Shown here: piece by piece, positions 18,714 to 27,175 of the stretch | How positions within the stretch are numbered: the first letter of the stretch is position 1 | Layout of the letters: each line of letters begins with the position of its first letter | NCBI RefSeq assembly: GCF_006965485.1 | Contig: NZ_CP041360.1 | Span: 4,010,501 to 4,074,500 of the forward strand | DNA: 64,000 bases | Source of the DNA: Spirosoma sp. KCTC 42546 | Lineage (GTDB): Bacteria > Bacteroidota > Bacteroidia > Cytophagales > Spirosomataceae | Direction: 5' to 3' | Notes under the pieces: model-generated | Databases searched by the model: none | What the model was told of the DNA's origin: nothing | What the model saw: the letters and a program-made list of their open reading frames with translations, nothing else | Translations under genes and position numbers: made by a program

Positions 18714-21275
18714 CTAAAACCTGGGTTCCCAGACCAGATTCGTGTAGTACAGGCCACCAACCGCCGGTCCGCCAATGAAGGTATAATAGTATTTGTTGGT
18801 CAGATTAGTGCCACCCACTTTCACCAAAAGATGTATGGGCTGGATGCGGTAACTCACCTGAGCATCCACCGTATTGATGGCCGATACGGTACCTGTAGCC
18901 AGTTCCGATTGCCACAAAAACGCATCCTGATGTTTGTAGTTCACCGAGAAGCCCAGTCCACGCCACAGGTTTCCGTTCGAGACGCTCAGGTTCGTGATCC
19001 AACGGGGCGTATTGAATGAACTCTCCAATCCATCCCCATTATCGGCCCGGTCAAGTTTGGCAAAGGAGGCATTGCCACCTGCCGACCAGTTTTGGGTCAG
19101 GCTGTACCGAAGGCCTAAGCTGGCCCCGTAATTATACACCCGCGTTTGTGAATTGGTCCACAATCGGTACCGATCCTGGGTTGTTGCCGACGAAAAGTAA
19201 TAAGCCAGCGAATCTGGATTTGATCCTTTTGCAAGGTTGGCATTCACCTGCGCAATGAAGTTCTGATAAGCCGTGTAGTACACATCGGCATCTACATAAA
19301 GCCGATTTTTGATTAACAATCCTTTATAACCCAGTTCATAACTATTGACCTGTTCGGGTTTCAGATAGGTATACGGACTCTGTTTCAGAAGCCCTTTGTT
19401 TTTCTGGATAGCCTGTTCTGTAGTGAGTTTGTTCGTATTGACATCCGTAGTGATGGCCGCCTGAAAGGCATTGATCGAGGTGACCAGATAGGCGTTTTCA
19501 TAAATCCCATGCGACATGATCGGTAAGCCTCCAACGCGTTTTACACCGCCCGAGTTGATGTTTGTAAAGCCCTCGAACAAGGATGGAAACCGGTAGCCAT
19601 TCTGGTACGACAGGCGAATGTTGTGCGTTTCCGAAGGGGAGTAGACCACTGATAATCGGGGATTCAGGCGGGCGTCGAAGTAGGTGTTTTTGTCGACTCG
19701 TACTGATCCGGCCACTTTCAGCTTATCATTAAAAAACGTGCGGCTAAGCTGGACAAATCCCCCTGTTTTGCCATAAACAAGGTTTTTTCCCTGCTCGGTG
19801 GGGTTGATAAAGTAATTGCCATCCGGGAAAACAACGTATCGTCGGAAATCAAAGCCAGCCTGAATCGTTAGGCCGGTCTGCTGCCGGAACCGCTGCCAGA
19901 GGACTTTTGTCGGTTCAACTTGTCCTTCGGCATGGTACATCCACGATTGTACCCGGAGGGCCGCGCCAATGTCCCAGTTGTTAATGTCCCGGAGTTTGGT
20001 AATCAGGTCGTTAAAGGTTTGCGTACCCGGAATCGGGCGGCCCTGATCCGCCACGGAGCGAGCATCCCGTAACGCGTCCGTCACCGCTAAACCGGTCTGC
20101 GTATCCAGATTAAACCGGTTGGTAAAATCGGTAAACCACTGGTTATCGGTTTTAAACGACTTGTCGATGTTTTCGGCCATTGACCGGATGTTGTAGGAAT
20201 CGCCCGTGTTTTCACTGCTTCGGTAGGCCCGAATTTGTATTGAAGGTGTGGTAAACGTGATGCTGTGCTGATCGAGCCGGTAGTTATCGAGTCGAAAACG
20301 GTTGGTTCGCTGATAAACATTGTCCAGCGTGGCTCCCTGGTACGTATACGCCAGCTCGACGGTGGGCGAGAACCGATAATGCAGGGATAGATCACCCCGC
20401 AGATTTTGCAATCCGTAGTCCGTAGACTCCCGTTCATAATAGCCCGTTCGACCAATGCTATAGCGTTTCCCACCCAGTGTTAGCGTTCGGCGGTTGGCTG
20501 CTTCATTGCCATATCCGTTGACCGGATCATAGGCCGGATTATCAGCACCGAACAAACCAAGGGATGCATTGCCGTTGGGGTTGAGATCGTCGTGATTGTC
20601 GGCCACCCAGTCGTATCCTTTTTGGTAAACCATATTCACCTTGAAGGCGAAGTGGTTACCAAGTTGATGGGCATACCGGATACTGGTTTCATAATACACC
20701 TTAGCCGACACACCGGCATCGCCAACGTGATTGAGACCTGTTTTCTGTCCGATACTGAGTCCCTGGGAATCGAATGGGTTTCTCGTTAATATGTTAACTA
20801 ACCCGTTAAGGGCATTCATTCCGTAAAGCGCCGAAGCCACGCCCGGTACTACTTCAACCTGTTGAATGTCCAGATCCGATGGTGCCAGCGCGCTCGCAAT
20901 AGGCGCCCCAATGTGCGGAGCCTGGTTATCACGGCCATCTACGAGTTGCACAAAGCGGACGTTGGTGGTGGCGGCAAAGCCCCGGGTATTATAGACTTTA
21001 AAACCCAGGCTCGAGGTAAGCAATTGGACGCCTTTAAGATTTTCGATCGCATCAAAATAGGAGGGCTGGGCGGATAAACGGATGCGCCGGGCATCGATCA
21101 CCTCAATACTAACCGGTGATTTCAGGATACTCTCCGATACGCGGGAAGCAGAGATAACGACCTCATTGAGTTGGATTTTTCGCAGCGAATCAATGGACGT
21201 ACCCGTGGTGTCCGATTGGCTGATGGCCTGTACGGTTGTAGTAAGAAAGATTAGTAAAAAGAAGAGGTATTTCAT
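18714..21275 (-). CDS. TonB-dependent outer-membrane receptor
   Basis: The protein has 853 residues. A signal peptide ends near TVQAISQ. The plug domain follows, with VVISASRVSESILKSPVSIE and the LYGMNALNGLVNILTRNP block. A large 22-stranded barrel ends in NLVWEPRF, with the terminal Phe used for barrel assembly. There is no N-terminal carboxypeptidase-like domain and no SusD partner, so it is more like a siderophore, vitamin or metal receptor than a SusC glycan importer. The specific ligand is unknown. An exact 20-bp inverted repeat covers the 60 bases just before its start codon, and a PAS histidine kinase lies upstream on the same strand. Confidence 0.92.
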   Translation of the reverse strand: MKYLFFLLIFLTTTVQAISQSDTTGTSIDSLRKIQLNEVVISASRVSESILKSPVSIEVIDARRIRLSAQPSYFDAIENLKGVQLLTSSLGFKVYNTRGFAATTNVRFVQLVDGRDNQAPHIGAPIASALAPSDLDIQQVEVVPGVASALYGMNALNGLVNILTRNPFDSQGLSIGQKTGLNHVGDAGVSAKVYYETSIRYAHQLGNHFAFKVNMVYQKGYDWVADNHDDLNPNGNASLGLFGADNPAYDPVNGYGNEAANRRTLTLGGKRYSIGRTGYYERESTDYGLQNLRGDLSLHYRFSPTVELAYTYQGATLDNVYQRTNRFRLDNYRLDQHSITFTTPSIQIRAYRSSENTGDSYNIRSMAENIDKSFKTDNQWFTDFTNRFNLDTQTGLAVTDALRDARSVADQGRPIPGTQTFNDLITKLRDINNWDIGAALRVQSWMYHAEGQVEPTKVLWQRFRQQTGLTIQAGFDFRRYVVFPDGNYFINPTEQGKNLVYGKTGGFVQLSRTFFNDKLKVAGSVRVDKNTYFDARLNPRLSVVYSPSETHNIRLSYQNGYRFPSLFEGFTNINSGGVKRVGGLPIMSHGIYENAYLVTSINAFQAAITTDVNTNKLTTEQAIQKNKGLLKQSPYTYLKPEQVNSYELGYKGLLIKNRLYVDADVYYTAYQNFIAQVNANLAKGSNPDSLAYYFSSATTQDRYRLWTNSQTRVYNYGASLGLRYSLTQNWSAGGNASFAKLDRADNGDGLESSFNTPRWITNLSVSNGNLWRGLGFSVNYKHQDAFLWQSELATGTVSAINTVDAQVSYRIQPIHLLVKVGGTNLTNKYYYTFIGGPAVGGLYYTNLVWEPRF

Positions 21276-21279
21276 GATG

Positions 21280-21336
21280 AGTCGTTGTATTCAAACAAAT
21301 ATAACGGTTCGCTATGTTTGTTTGAATACAACGACT
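21280..21336. promoter_or_regulatory. 20-bp inverted repeat at the TonB receptor start
   Basis: The arms 21280-21299 and 21317-21336 are exact reverse complements with a 17-base spacer. The inner arm ends 4 bases before the receptor ATG (read leftwards). The minus strand carries TATATTTG at 21303-21296, which matches the -7 promoter form and lies partly in the spacer and partly in the arm. It may be a terminator for the upstream kinase gene, an operator around the promoter, or a leader hairpin that masks the ribosome site. Confidence 0.5.
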
Positions 21337-21401
21337 AAATTTAAACCAGACATGAGATAAACTAACGTGAATTCGGCGTTAAAACAGGAAACCGGCGGCA
21401 A

Positions 21402-22619
21402 TCAGTAGATAGGTAAAAACACACTGAAGATTGAGCCCTGGCCGGGTTGACTTCTGGCTATGATTGCGCCCCCATGATTGGCCACTACCTTGTCGCAGAT
21501 GGCTAGCCCAATGCCGGTTCCGTCAAACTCGCTTTTGCTATGTAGTCGCTGAAAGACTGTGAATATGCGGTCCAGGTATTTCTCCTCGAAACCAATCCCG
21601 TCGTCGATGACATCAATGCGATGATAGGCGATGCCTTTTCGATCTGACTTAACAGCCTTTGGAACACTACTGGACGCTACCCATTCGTAGAGGATATGAA
21701 CCTGAGGAGTAACTCCCGGTTTGTGAAATTTCAGGGCATTGCTCAACAAATTTTGGAACAATTGCTCTAATTGCGAAGGGTCGCCCTCTACCATGGGTAA
21801 GTCGCTCACGTGCACAACTGCATTCGTTTCGTCGATGACCCAGTCCAGATTTTTCTCCGCTGACCGAACGATTTCGGTCAGTGATACCATCCTGCTGGTA
21901 TCCCGTTGGGTGGAAATTCGGGAGAAGCTCAGTAAGTCGCGAATCAGCGTAGACATCCGGTTGGCTGCGGATTGCATGCGTTCAATATAGGTTATCCCTT
22001 CGCCCAGCTCAGAGCCGAATTGGGTCTTAAGTAAATCCCCAAATTGCTGCACTTTGCGAAGAGGCTCCTGCAAATCGTGGGAAGCGATATAGGCAAATTG
22101 CTGAAGGTTAACATTGGATCGCTTCAAATCCTGAACTGAGTCTTCCAGTTGCTGGGTCCGTTCCTGAACCTGCTGATCGAGGTCCGCCGACAGTTGTCGA
22201 TAGCGTTCTTCACTGTGTTGGAGCGCCTGGCGATCGGCCACCTGCTGGGTAATTTCGATACCTGTTGCGATGATCCCGTACACGACTCCCTGATGATTTC
22301 GGATAGGTTTGAAGGAAAAGTCAAAACAAACCGTCTTTGTGATCCCATCAACGACCATAGTTGCTGGGGTGTTATTGGATGCGAAGGGGATACCCGTCGT
22401 AAAAACGTCATCTAATATGCCCAGAAAGGGTTGCCCTTCCATTTCTGGAATGGCCCTGGCTAATGGCAGGCCGATTACTTTATCGCCTTTCCCCCATACT
22501 GCCAACTGAGGCTCGTTGGCCACTGTTATGATCAATTCCCGGCCAACCAGTAGGGCAATGGGAATAGGGGATTCCATAACAATGGAACGAAAAATAGCCT
22601 CGTCGTTTACTTCTGTCAT
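21402..22619 (-). CDS. PAS-domain sensor histidine kinase, cytoplasmic
   Basis: The protein has 405 residues and no membrane segment, so it is cytoplasmic. Residues 10-125 form a PAS domain (SPIPIALLVGRELIITVANE and the VVYGIIATGIEITQQ end). A coiled-coil linker (RYRQLSADLDQQVQERTQQL) leads to a HisKA domain with His181 in YIASHDLQEPLRKV. The ATPase domain carries LFQNLLSNALKFHKP (N box), VIDDGIGFEEKYLDRIF and GTGIGLAICDKVVANHGG. Such bacteriophytochrome-like kinases usually signal through a separate regulator, which is not in this window. It lies upstream of the TonB receptor on the same strand. Confidence 0.9.
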   Translation of the reverse strand: MTEVNDEAIFRSIVMESPIPIALLVGRELIITVANEPQLAVWGKGDKVIGLPLARAIPEMEGQPFLGILDDVFTTGIPFASNNTPATMVVDGITKTVCFDFSFKPIRNHQGVVYGIIATGIEITQQVADRQALQHSEERYRQLSADLDQQVQERTQQLEDSVQDLKRSNVNLQQFAYIASHDLQEPLRKVQQFGDLLKTQFGSELGEGITYIERMQSAANRMSTLIRDLLSFSRISTQRDTSRMVSLTEIVRSAEKNLDWVIDETNAVVHVSDLPMVEGDPSQLEQLFQNLLSNALKFHKPGVTPQVHILYEWVASSSVPKAVKSDRKGIAYHRIDVIDDGIGFEEKYLDRIFTVFQRLHSKSEFDGTGIGLAICDKVVANHGGAIIARSQPGQGSIFSVFLPIY

Positions 22620-22755
22620 GAAGGAATAGGTGTAATTTGTTAACTAGCTAACCAGATTTTTCAACTTGGGTTTCATAATAGAAGTGAATTGTGTTCCTAT
22701 GGGCACTGTGAGGGCGAACGCGTAGCCAGATTCGACGTGTACAGAATCCTAATAA

Positions 22756-22788
22756 AAAACGGCTGACCTTAGCAAGGCCAGCCGTTTT
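22756..22788. terminator. Hairpin terminator behind DUF2911 gene
   Basis: AAAACGGCTG and CCTT at 22756-22770 pair with AAGG and CAGCCGTTTT at 22774-22788, with one A/C mismatch. It lies 22 bases past the stop of the leftward DUF2911 gene and is flanked by A and T runs. Confidence 0.75.
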
Positions 22789-22809
22789 AGCGATAATTGA
22801 TAACGAAAT

Positions 22810-23664
22810 TTATTTTTTTGCAGCCGCAATCAGGTCATTGGCCATTTTTACGTAATCTGCATTTTTAGCTTCGGTGGCCAGAGTTACCGTTTTCTCGGCG
22901 CTGGCAATAGCAGCCGCTTTTTGGTTTAATTTCTGTTCGATCCGGGCTTTCAGCAACATCACCCAGAAGGCTTTTGGATTTTGTTCGGTGGCCTTGGTCA
23001 CCCAACCCAGTGCCTGTTTCAAATCCCGGTTAGTGTCGTAATAATAACTGGCTGCTTCAAAATAAGCTGGTTTGTCAGACGCTAACGAGGCCTCAATGTT
23101 CTTCACGATCGTTTGATCGATATCGGCAGTAATGGCAACGGGAACGCGGGTTTTATCCCACATGATTTCCAGCACAGCCGAGTTGGGTAGAATATCGGCT
23201 AGATTGATGGTAAAGGTTTCTACTTTGTTGGCCAGCGTAGTTGGTTTTACCTGAACCCGTACCACTTCGTTTTCTTTTTTATAATCGCCCACGTTTGCGC
23301 CCAGATTAAGGTCTTTGGACAGCATAACTTCCCAACTGGATTTACCCGGAATAGTGAACAGGCCGTAAGTGCCCGCTTTCACATCTTTCCCTTCCAGTTT
23401 TACGTCTGTTGAGAACGTAATTTTAGAGGTGGCATTGGCACCAGTCCGCCATACTTTATCATAGGGAACCAGATCGCCGAAGATGGTACGTCCTTTCACG
23501 GCGGGTCGGGAGTACTCAAGGGTAATGTCCCCTAAGCCAAAGCTTTGTTTGGTGGTTTGGGCAGGGCTGGCGGCTGGTACTTTAAGCTGCGCCTGCGCAA
23601 TAGAAAATGAACAAATGGCAAGCAGCATGGCCAGGGCTATTGGCTGGAACTTTAGGCTCTTCAT
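22810..23664 (-). CDS. DUF2911 periplasmic protein
   Basis: The protein has 284 residues with a signal peptide (LLAICSFSIAQA). The DUF2911 domain spans about residues 25-185, with LGDITLEYSRPAVKGRTIFG, VWRTGANATSKITFSTDV and a typical KAGTYGLFTIPGKSSWEVML stretch. The C-terminal 90 residues form helices resembling a TPR-like repeat (YYYDTNRDLKQALGWVTKAT). Its function is unknown; the family is very common in Bacteroidota. It is monocistronic and ends at a hairpin. Confidence 0.9.
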   Translation of the reverse strand: MKSLKFQPIALAMLLAICSFSIAQAQLKVPAASPAQTTKQSFGLGDITLEYSRPAVKGRTIFGDLVPYDKVWRTGANATSKITFSTDVKLEGKDVKAGTYGLFTIPGKSSWEVMLSKDLNLGANVGDYKKENEVVRVQVKPTTLANKVETFTINLADILPNSAVLEIMWDKTRVPVAITADIDQTIVKNIEASLASDKPAYFEAASYYYDTNRDLKQALGWVTKATEQNPKAFWVMLLKARIEQKLNQKAAAIASAEKTVTLATEAKNADYVKMANDLIAAAKK

Positions 23665-23836
23665 GATGAAGGAATGATGGAGTTAATTGTTGTGCGTTTA
23701 GTTAGCGAAACTCAAAGGTACAATTAGCAGACCAGATAGTCTTCTTCTTGTAAGCAAATAAGGACTGCCTATCAAAAGCAAGCAATAGCCCAGCACCATC
23801 ATGCCTGAACGGCAATTGAAAAAATTAGTCCGTACC

Positions 23837-24967
23837 TTATTGATAAAATTTCAGGAACGAAAAGTCTGGATGGCGCATCTCCAGTTCGTTCCTGCCTGTT
23901 TCAAGCTGAGCTTCTGTAGCATAAACGAACATGTTCTGTTCATAGTCGCTGATCGCGGCTGCCAGGGTGTCAAATTTTCCACTAGTCAGGTTATTGGCTA
24001 GAATCATGGCGTCCATCAGTCCAATATTTACCCCCTGACCAGCAAAGGGCGGCATGATGTGCGCGGCATCACCAATAAGGGTTATCGGCAATGGTCGATT
24101 CGTTGTCCAGGGTTTATCCAGCGGTATTTTTCTCGTTGGCCAATTCACAAAAGAAGCCGTAGCGCGCACCAATTCTTTGTAGCTCGCATCCCAATCAGAG
24201 AGTCTATTTAAGAGGAATGTACGAATGCTGTCCGTATCCTGAAGGTTTACTCCATGTTCTGGACCCCATGCCGAAGGCTGTTTAAACATTACATTGTAGC
24301 TCAACAGGTTTCCATTCCTGGGGTTTGCCACGACTAAATTGCCATTGCTGGCGGTCATTAATATGGTATCGTTGCACAGTTGGTAGAACGCCGGGCAAGT
24401 CTTTTCCGGTTGAACTACTTCGCCCTGTATAATCAGGGTGCCGGTGTAGTCAATTTCGGCATCTGTAACATATTGTCTTGCCTTCGACATTCCTCCATTA
24501 GCACCAATGACAACATCGGTGGTTTCAATCCCATTCTTCTCGAAATGCAAAAGCCATTTTCCGTTCTGGTGGTCAAGTCCGGTAAATTTCCTGTCCCAGA
24601 CAACCGTATTGGCGGTTAAGCTGTCGAGTAGTAGTTGCCTTAAATCGTTTCGGTTTATCTCCGGATTGTTATATTGCTCGTCGGGTGTCGGTTTTCTAGA
24701 GAACAATACGTTTCCCTGTTTGTCGGCCACGGTTCTTCCCATGGGGATGGCCAGTGCATAATAGCGTTCCAATAATCCTGCTTCGTTCAGGGCATCCTGT
24801 CCCGACCCTTTGTGCAGGTCAAGTGTACCACCCGAAATTCGGGTGCGGGCGTCTTTATCCCGTTCGTAAACGGTTACGTCTACGCCTTTTTGCTGTAGTA
24901 ATCTGGCCATTGTTAGCCCAACGGGCCCTGCGCCAAGGATGGCTACTTTTTTATTCGTCAGTAACAT
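23837..24967 (-). CDS. TetX-like FAD-dependent monooxygenase
   Basis: The protein has 376 residues. The FAD-binding motif GAGPVG is at residues 12-17, followed by VTVYERDKDARTRISGGTLD and the block GSGQDALNEAG. The second FAD motif is ITLIGDAAHIMPPFAGQGVN (Gly299-Asp300). From memory, the order and wording of these blocks, including FYQLCND and the PLDKPW..RPLPIT region, follow tetracycline-inactivating TetX enzymes closely; those are about 388 residues. TetX hydroxylates tetracyclines in the cytoplasm with NADPH and oxygen. Whether this homologue acts on tetracycline is not shown. The TetX histidine near residue 234, in LHFGISF as I recall it, appears as Tyr here (LLSYNVMF). It lies downstream of an HxlR regulator and a VOC protein on the same strand. 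Confidence 0.85.
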   Translation of the reverse strand: MLLTNKKVAILGAGPVGLTMARLLQQKGVDVTVYERDKDARTRISGGTLDLHKGSGQDALNEAGLLERYYALAIPMGRTVADKQGNVLFSRKPTPDEQYNNPEINRNDLRQLLLDSLTANTVVWDRKFTGLDHQNGKWLLHFEKNGIETTDVVIGANGGMSKARQYVTDAEIDYTGTLIIQGEVVQPEKTCPAFYQLCNDTILMTASNGNLVVANPRNGNLLSYNVMFKQPSAWGPEHGVNLQDTDSIRTFLLNRLSDWDASYKELVRATASFVNWPTRKIPLDKPWTTNRPLPITLIGDAAHIMPPFAGQGVNIGLMDAMILANNLTSGKFDTLAAAISDYEQNMFVYATEAQLETGRNELEMRHPDFSFLKFYQ

Positions 24968-25065
24968 GATATTGCCTGGTTGATGTACGATGCAAAATTC
25001 CGGAATGCTACTTCCCCAGGCTTGTACAAACGCGACAAAATCAGTGGGTCGGGATCAACAAATCC

Positions 25066-25575
25066 TCACCGGACCTGCTGCATTTGTTCAATGGCTGTCC
25101 ATCCTTCCGGCGTTACACCCATGATCTCGGTGGCAACGCCCAGCGTTTGGTAAGTGTCGAAGAAAGCCATTCGTGCAATGGGGTGATCCACTTCGCTGAT
25201 GAGTGCATACCCTTGTTCGTGCAGATCGCTGGTGATCCGGTCGAATTCGTTAACCGGCAAACGGAACGCAAGGTGCTGGGTGCCGCCTGCGGGATATTGG
25301 GCGAGGTAATCGTGGAACATGCTTTGGCCGGAAACAGGCTGGATGAGTTCGAGAAAGCTACCCCCGTTATAGGTCTGCGTGGTCAGCCATTCACCAGCCA
25401 CAACCTGCCCATGATAGGTCATTCCCAGATCCTGTGCCCGAACATGTTCCGGTTGGGGAAAGCCAGTGATGCCCAGGGCGCTCGAAAGGAATGTTACAGC
25501 GACGTGAATGTCTGGGACCACCCAGCCGATTTGTGCGAATTCGAGTCCGGCGATGGTATTGTTGGTCGTGCTCAT
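25066..25575 (-). CDS. VOC-family (glyoxalase/dioxygenase-fold) protein
   Basis: From the ATG at 25575 the product has 169 residues (MSTTNNTIAGLEFAQIGWVV). An upstream in-frame start at 25740 would overlap the HxlR gene and add residues with no VOC character, so it is rejected. The fold is seen in IGWVVPDIHVAVTFLSSALG and in GGTQHLAFRLPVNEFDRITS, with a later IARMAFFDTYQTLGVATEIM. The His in QHLAFR and the Glu in ATEIMG are metal-ligand candidates. The enzyme class (glyoxalase, dioxygenase or antibiotic-binding protein) cannot be told. It lies between the HxlR regulator and the TetX-like gene, each separated by 98 bases, suggesting one regulated group. Confidence 0.8.
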   Translation of the reverse strand: MSTTNNTIAGLEFAQIGWVVPDIHVAVTFLSSALGITGFPQPEHVRAQDLGMTYHGQVVAGEWLTTQTYNGGSFLELIQPVSGQSMFHDYLAQYPAGGTQHLAFRLPVNEFDRITSDLHEQGYALISEVDHPIARMAFFDTYQTLGVATEIMGVTPEGWTAIEQMQQVR

Positions 25576-25673
25576 GGTTGTTTGCTGTCCAGTTATTGGT
25601 TGAGTAAAGTTAAGATAGGTGGGCTCCCCACAGCAGGTGCATTTGCGCCAAAAGGAAGGTGGTTTGCGACTAG

Positions 25674-26039
25674 TTACGCCTTCGGAAAATCGGGCGATTG
25701 AAACAAAGGCTCTAGTACAGCACGGTGTGATTCCCCCCAACGCGCAGCAATTTCGATTACCGGTATTAACGTTTCGCCCAGGGGTGTCAGCTCATACATC
25801 ACTTTGGCTGGTCGCTGATCAAAAATTGTTTTGATCAGGATGCCTTGATCCGTCAGCTGTTTCAGTTGCGTATCAAGCAGCCGCCTGGAAGCTTTAGGTA
25901 TATGGCGTTGCAACTCACCTGGTCTTTTGATACCACTGTGTATGCACCAGATCAAGTTGATCTTCCATTTCCCATTCATTACTTCCATGAACAGGTGCAG
26001 TCCGCAATCCAGTTCTATTGGCAATTTTCGTTCGTACAT
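25674..26039 (-). CDS. HxlR-family transcriptional regulator
   Basis: The protein has 121 residues and is a winged helix-turn-helix of the HxlR type: GLHLFMEVMNGKWKINLIWC, then RPGELQRHIPKASRRLLDTQ as the recognition region, then the wing VMYELTPLGETLIPVIEIAA. Such regulators often respond to electrophiles, quinones or redox stress and control divergent oxidoreductase genes. Here an aldo/keto reductase gene runs divergently with 90 bases between them, and a perfect 20-bp palindrome lies in that gap. Cys10-type thiol sensing is possible: a Cys is present at DCGLHLF near the N-terminus. Confidence 0.9.
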   Translation of the reverse strand: MYERKLPIELDCGLHLFMEVMNGKWKINLIWCIHSGIKRPGELQRHIPKASRRLLDTQLKQLTDQGILIKTIFDQRPAKVMYELTPLGETLIPVIEIAARWGESHRAVLEPLFQSPDFPKA

Positions 26040-26073
26040 CCTGCAAATCTCCTCTATTCTGTCATTTTTTTGA

Positions 26074-26093
26074 TACGGCTAAATTTAGCCGTA
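26074..26093. promoter_or_regulatory. Perfect 20-base palindrome, likely HxlR operator
   Basis: TACGGCTAAATTTAGCCGTA is its own reverse complement and lies between the divergent hxlR-type gene (start 26039) and aldo/keto reductase gene (start 26130), 34 to 36 bases from each start. Winged-helix dimers of this family bind such symmetric sites, so it is a likely operator shared by both promoters. Confidence 0.65.
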
Positions 26094-26129
26094 CTTGATT
26101 CAACAAGTCTGGCAATCGAATTTTGGATC

Positions 26130-27098
26130 ATGAACTATAAACTAGTTGGAACACACACCGGCTTACCGGCCAGCGAACTTGTATTGGGTGCCGCGAGTCT
26201 GGGTAGCCGTAAGGGGTATGGCGCTACGCCCGACGATAGTCAGAAAATTTTGGTAGCTTATGCCGAGGCAGGCGGCAATTTTATAGACGTGGCCGATCAA
26301 TACCAACTTGGCGAAGCGGAAGAGATCATTGGGCGGTTTATAGCCTCAGAGCGCCACAATTTCATTATCTGTACCAAATACACCCGCAGCAGTGAAACTG
26401 AGCCGTTGCCCAGCAATGAGGGTAATCATCGCAAAGCGATGCGTCAATCTGTTGAAGCCAGTTTGAAACGTCTGAAGACAGATTATATTGACCTCTACAT
26501 GCCGCACTATGATGATGGCCGAACGCCTGTTGAAGAAATTGCACGTGGGCTCGAAGACCTGGTTAAATCCGGTAAAGTGCTGTACACCGGCCTGGCAAAT
26601 TTTCCGGCGTGGAAAGCTGCTGCCATTGCCAGTACAACTCCATTGAGCGCCTTGCAACTCGAGTATAACCTGGTGCAACGAACAGCCGATCGGGAATTGA
26701 TGCCTATGGCCAGCTACTTTGGCCTGGGTACGATGCTTTATTCTCCCCTGGCAGGTGGGTTGCTTACCGGCAAATACCGCCAGGGGGCAACAGGGCGCCT
26801 GACACGTTCTGCCCCGGAAGGTTATCAGGAGAATATGGGCACCAAAGCCATACTGGACGAATTGGAATTGATTGCTGCCGAAGTTGACGCAACGCCCGGT
26901 CAGGTAGCCTTAGGGTGGACGCTGACCAAAAACTGTTTTCCAATCATCGGTGCAAGGGTCCTTGCACATATCACGGAAAGCATAAACGCGCTATCGATCC
27001 AACTAAGCCCTGATCAAATTACGCGTTTAGATGCTATCAGCGCTGTAAAAATGGGCTATCCGCATGAGTTGCTTAAAACAGTCCAAAAAGTCTACTAA
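26130..27098 (+). CDS. Aldo/keto reductase
   Basis: From the ATG at 26130 the protein has 322 residues. An in-frame start at 25845 would run antisense through the HxlR gene and cross the palindrome, so it is rejected. The AKR catalytic tetrad is visible as Asp53 (FIDVAD), Tyr58 (ADQYQL), Lys83 (ICTKYT) and His126 (YMPHYDDG). The NADPH-binding C-terminal region includes SPLAGGLLTGKYRQG. It reduces aldehydes or ketones in the cytoplasm and belongs to the Tas/YajO-like group. It is divergent from the HxlR regulator and probably controlled by it. Confidence 0.9.
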   Translation: MNYKLVGTHTGLPASELVLGAASLGSRKGYGATPDDSQKILVAYAEAGGNFIDVADQYQLGEAEEIIGRFIASERHNFIICTKYTRSSETEPLPSNEGNHRKAMRQSVEASLKRLKTDYIDLYMPHYDDGRTPVEEIARGLEDLVKSGKVLYTGLANFPAWKAAAIASTTPLSALQLEYNLVQRTADRELMPMASYFGLGTMLYSPLAGGLLTGKYRQGATGRLTRSAPEGYQENMGTKAILDELELIAAEVDATPGQVALGWTLTKNCFPIIGARVLAHITESINALSIQLSPDQITRLDAISAVKMGYPHELLKTVQKVY

Positions 27099-27105
27099 TA
27101 CTTCA

Positions 27106-27138
27106 TTGTATGACGGCTGGGCCGCAGCCGTCATACAA
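27106..27138. terminator. Hairpin terminator of the aldo/keto reductase gene
   Basis: TTGTATGACGGCTG at 27106-27119 pairs exactly with CAGCCGTCATACAA at 27125-27138 around a 5-base loop. It lies 8 bases after the reductase stop and is followed by A- and T-rich sequence. Confidence 0.8.
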
Positions 27139-27175
27139 AATTTCTCTATTCTACTTCTGCTTAATTGGTTACATA

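Noticed and set aside
25576..25740. Extension of the VOC ORF into the HxlR gene
   Set aside because: The added residues have no VOC similarity and overlap the well-supported HxlR 3' end.
25845..26129. N-terminal extension of the aldo/keto reductase ORF
   Set aside because: It runs antisense to the HxlR gene and crosses the palindrome. The family start is at 26130.
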